From Cytobacillus firmus (GTDB lineage Bacteria > Bacillota > Bacilli > Bacillales > Cytobacillaceae): a stretch of DNA of 64,000 nucleotides. Shown here piece after piece: positions 61,849 through 64,000 of the stretch. The stretch lies in NCBI RefSeq assembly GCF_023657595.1, contig NZ_CP098323.1, positions 2,070,001 through 2,134,000 of the forward strand, read 5' to 3'. The position numbers were made by a program, and so were the translations under genes. Position 1 is the stretch's first letter; the number at the start of each line of letters is the position of its first letter. The notes under the pieces were generated by a model. It was not told where the DNA came from and searched no databases. It saw only the letters and a list, made by a program, of their open reading frames with translations.

Positions 61849-63402
61849 TTAAAAAACTTTCGTAGTCCAATCCTCACAATTCCAAATATCGGTCGCAATT
61901 TCACGATAGAAATCAGGTTCGTGGGAAACCATCAGGATACTTCCGCGGTATGCCTTTAAAGCACGCTTTAATTCTTCTTTTGCATCCACATCCAAGTGAT
62001 TGGTAGGTTCGTCCAGAATTAATAAATTCGTTTCTGTGTTTAATATTTTACACAATCGAACCTTCGCTTTTTCGCCACCAGAAAGGACTTCGACTTTACT
62101 TTCAATATGTTTCGTCGTTAATCCGCATTTTGCAAGAGCAGCACGAACTTCAGCCTGATTCATACTTGGGAACTCGCTCCAGATTTCTTCAATACAAGTG
62201 TTATAGTTGGACTGTTTAACTTCCTGTTCGAAGTAACCGATGTGTTGATACTCACCGCGTTCCACTATACCCGAAATTGGATTAATCAAGCCAAGAATAC
62301 TTTTTAACAGAGTAGATTTACCAATACCGTTAGCACCCACAAATGCAATTTTTTGTCCGCGTTCCATTTTCAAATTAAGAGGGCGGGAAAGTGGTTCATT
62401 GTAACCAATAACAAGATCTTCAGTCGTGAAAATCCAGCGGCTGGCTGCACGAGCTTCTTTGAAAATAAACTCTGGTTTCGGCTTCTCTCTCCCCAATTCA
62501 ATAATTTCCATTTTGTCGAGCTTCTTTTGACGGGACATCGCCATATTGCGAGTCGCAACACTTGCCTTGTTGCGGGCAACGAAATCCTTTAAATCGGCAA
62601 TTTCTTGTTGTTGCCGCTTGTATGCAGATTCCAGCTGCTGCTTTTTCATTTCATATACTTTTAAGAAGTTATCATAGTCCCCAGCATAGCGATTCAACTC
62701 CTGGTTTTCCATGTGATAGATCAAGTTAACAACACTGTTCAGGAATGGAATATCATGTGAAATCAAAATAAATGCATTCTCATATTCCTGTAAATAGCGC
62801 TTCAGCCATTCGATATGCTGTTCATCCAAATAGTTTGTAGGCTCGTCCAGTAATAGGATTTCAGGCTTTTCCAGCAAAAGCTTAGCCAGCAAAACTTTGG
62901 TACGCTGCCCACCGCTAAGGTCATCTATATCTCTATCAAGTCCAACTTCGTCTAATCCCAGGCCACGGGCAACTTCCTCAACTTTTGAATTAATTTGATA
63001 GAAATCATTACTATCTAAAGTTTCTTGCAGCTCTCCAACTTCTGCAAGTAATGCATCGATATCAGCACCTTCATCACCCATTTTTGCATAAAGTTCATTG
63101 ATCTCTGTTTCAGCATCAAAAAGATATTGAAAAGCAGTACTTAAAGCTTCACGCATCGTAGTGCCTTTTTTGAGTACAGCATGCTGATCTAAGTAACCAA
63201 CACGAACTTTTCGTGACCACTCAACTTTCCCCTCGTCGGGCTGCAGCTTCCCGGTAACTATATTCATGAAAGTAGACTTACCCTCACCATTTGCCCCTAC
63301 TAGCCCAACGTGTTCACCTTTTAAAAGCCGAAAAGACACATCATTGAAAATCGCACGATCACCGAAACCGTGACTTAAGTTTTGTACGTTTAATACGCTC
63401 AT
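61849..63402 (-). CDS. yfmM: ABC-F ATPase, YfmM-like
   Basis: 517 residues, two ABC domains without membrane segments: Walker A GANGEGKST and GANGIGKST, signatures LSGGQRTKVLLAKLLL and LSGGEKAKVRLCKIL, Walker B ILLLDEPTNYLD and LLILDEPTNHLD. The linker between them (about 235-310) is the P-site tRNA interaction region with YKRQQQEIADLKDFVARNKASV. ABC-F proteins act on ribosomes, some protecting against antibiotics; YfmM of B. subtilis is the closest remembered. AGAAGGGG precedes ATG. Confidence 0.88.
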   Translation of the reverse strand: MSVLNVQNLSHGFGDRAIFNDVSFRLLKGEHVGLVGANGEGKSTFMNIVTGKLQPDEGKVEWSRKVRVGYLDQHAVLKKGTTMREALSTAFQYLFDAETEINELYAKMGDEGADIDALLAEVGELQETLDSNDFYQINSKVEEVARGLGLDEVGLDRDIDDLSGGQRTKVLLAKLLLEKPEILLLDEPTNYLDEQHIEWLKRYLQEYENAFILISHDIPFLNSVVNLIYHMENQELNRYAGDYDNFLKVYEMKKQQLESAYKRQQQEIADLKDFVARNKASVATRNMAMSRQKKLDKMEIIELGREKPKPEFIFKEARAASRWIFTTEDLVIGYNEPLSRPLNLKMERGQKIAFVGANGIGKSTLLKSILGLINPISGIVERGEYQHIGYFEQEVKQSNYNTCIEEIWSEFPSMNQAEVRAALAKCGLTTKHIESKVEVLSGGEKAKVRLCKILNTETNLLILDEPTNHLDVDAKEELKRALKAYRGSILMVSHEPDFYREIATDIWNCEDWTTKVF

Positions 63403-63640
63403 TTTTTTACCCCTTCTCTAATATTCCATGTGGATATCTTACTAGATTTAAACTGTTTTTTCTATCTAAAGTTATTTCCTGTGAAAAATGCAATTCAATT
63501 ATTGGGATAAAATGAATTCTGCCCTTATTTAATTATAGGCTCTTTTAAAACTGATGGTTAATTTTATAGCATTGAAAAATAGGCGGGAAGTAATATTGGG
63601 AGATCAGCAAATAGGGGGTCACATTAACACTTCAACCGGA
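63403..63640. other. Leader/intergenic region of the ABC-F gene
   Basis: About 240 AT-rich bases. On the minus strand a TATAAT (-10) occurs near 63530 with a weak TTAACC -35 about 18 bases earlier. No leader peptide with a good ribosome site was found. Confidence 0.35.
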
Positions 63641-63641
63641 A

Positions 63642-63673
63642 AAAAGGTGCCAATTAGGTTATTGGCACCTTTT
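63642..63673 (-). terminator. Terminator of the catalase gene
   Basis: AAAAGGTGCCAAT (63642-63654) and ATTGGCACCTTTT (63661-63673), symmetric; minus strand continues with TTTTTTCC. Confidence 0.85.
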
Positions 63674-63688
63674 ACTATTTCTAATGGT

Positions 63689-64000
63689 TCACTTGACTCC
63701 CTGCGGAACTGCCAGGCCAAGGCCTTTAGCAATACGTGTACCGTAATCAGGATCCGCTTTAAAGAAATGCTGAATCTGGCGCAGTTTAATTTCTTCTTTT
63801 TCTACAGGCTTCATGGCAGCAACAATGTTTGCCACAAGACGGGAGCGTTCCTCTTCACTCATTAAGCGGTATAGATCACCGGCTTGTGTGTAGTGGTCAT
63901 TATGGTCATACGCAACGCTTTCGGCTAAACCGGATACAGGGTATGCAGCCTGTTTGTGCTCCTGTACTTCAGTTGGTCCCCCAAAGCTGTTCGGCTCGTA
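63689..64000 (-). CDS. katA: Catalase, C-terminal end (partial)
   Basis: 103 residues visible; the gene begins beyond the right edge. The frame reads [27 protein letters not shown], then [31 protein letters not shown] and [26 protein letters not shown], which is the C-terminal part of clade 3 monofunctional haem catalases (KatA type). Stop TGA at 63689-63691. Confidence 0.9.
   Translation of the reverse strand, partial: YEPNSFGGPTEVQEHKQAAYPVSGLAESVAYDHNDHYTQAGDLYRLMSEEERSRLVANIVAAMKPVEKEEIKLRQIQHFFKADPDYGTRIAKGLGLAVPQGVK

Noticed and set aside
63554-63865. Plus-strand reading frame at the right end
   Set aside because: It is antisense to the clear catalase C-terminus and lacks a ribosome site.

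Overview
The window looks like chromosome of a low-to-moderate G+C, Gram-positive Bacillales bacterium (family Bacillaceae in the broad sense, for example a Cytobacillus- or Mesobacillus-like species). The basis is AGGAGG-type ribosome sites, many TTG starts, Rho-independent terminators after most transcription units, CcpA-type cre sites, and many products that resemble Bacillus proteins (YwaF, YeeI, YhfE, YfmM, CsbD, LytE/CwlS-type LysM-NlpC, class D sortase). No rRNA, tRNA, insertion sequence, prophage or CRISPR array was seen. The species cannot be named from the sequence alone.

Layout. 1-5.3 kb: end of sbcC, a Dph6-like ATP pyrophosphatase, a SET-domain protein, a YwaF-like membrane protein, type II pantothenate kinase and a SelB-type elongation factor. 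5.5-18.5 kb: cell-envelope and housekeeping genes (LysM/NlpC-P60 hydrolase, CsbD, M15 peptidase, M42 aminopeptidase, AI-2E family exporter, MscS channel, a PD-(D/E)XK/Rad3-type helicase, YczE-like protein, an LTA synthase paralogue, a Cys-rich copper-binding-type protein and a YdhK-like lipoprotein). 18.5-25.5 kb: a histidine kinase/response regulator/TVP38 operon, a YheO-like regulator with the two-subunit L-serine dehydratase behind a cre site, and a membrane-anchored thermonuclease. 25.7-33.7 kb: oxidoreductase, YeeI, a class D sortase with its LPNTA acidic surface substrate, and a giant polytopic membrane protein.

33.8-60.7 kb is the distinctive part: about 27 kb largely devoted to aromatic amino acid catabolism. 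It holds paaK-paaABCD-EthD-paaFG, then paaH-paaJ, then paaX; a CBO0543-type membrane gene trio; a FabK/nitronate monooxygenase-like protein; a TrpXYZ-type ABC importer; a FlK-type hotdog thioesterase; phenylalanine dehydrogenase; a complete four-gene 2-oxoacid dehydrogenase complex; and a tyrosine-to-homogentisate set (hppD, HisC-like aminotransferase, flavin reductase, FAH-family hydrolase, hmgA). The inferred flow is: import of an aromatic amino acid; Phe to phenylpyruvate (PheDH); phenylpyruvate to phenylacetyl-CoA by the dedicated dehydrogenase complex, bypassing PaaK; then epoxidation and beta-oxidation-like steps. Tyrosine is routed in parallel through 4-hydroxyphenylpyruvate and homogentisate. 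A degenerate inverted repeat, TAACG-N9-CGTTA, recurs in front of nearly every transcription unit of this block and is my best candidate for a common (PaaX?) operator. paaE, paaZ, paaI and maleylacetoacetate isomerase are not in the window.

60.7-64 kb: DegV-family lipid-binding protein, YfmM-like ABC-F ATPase, and the C-terminal end of a catalase running off the window.
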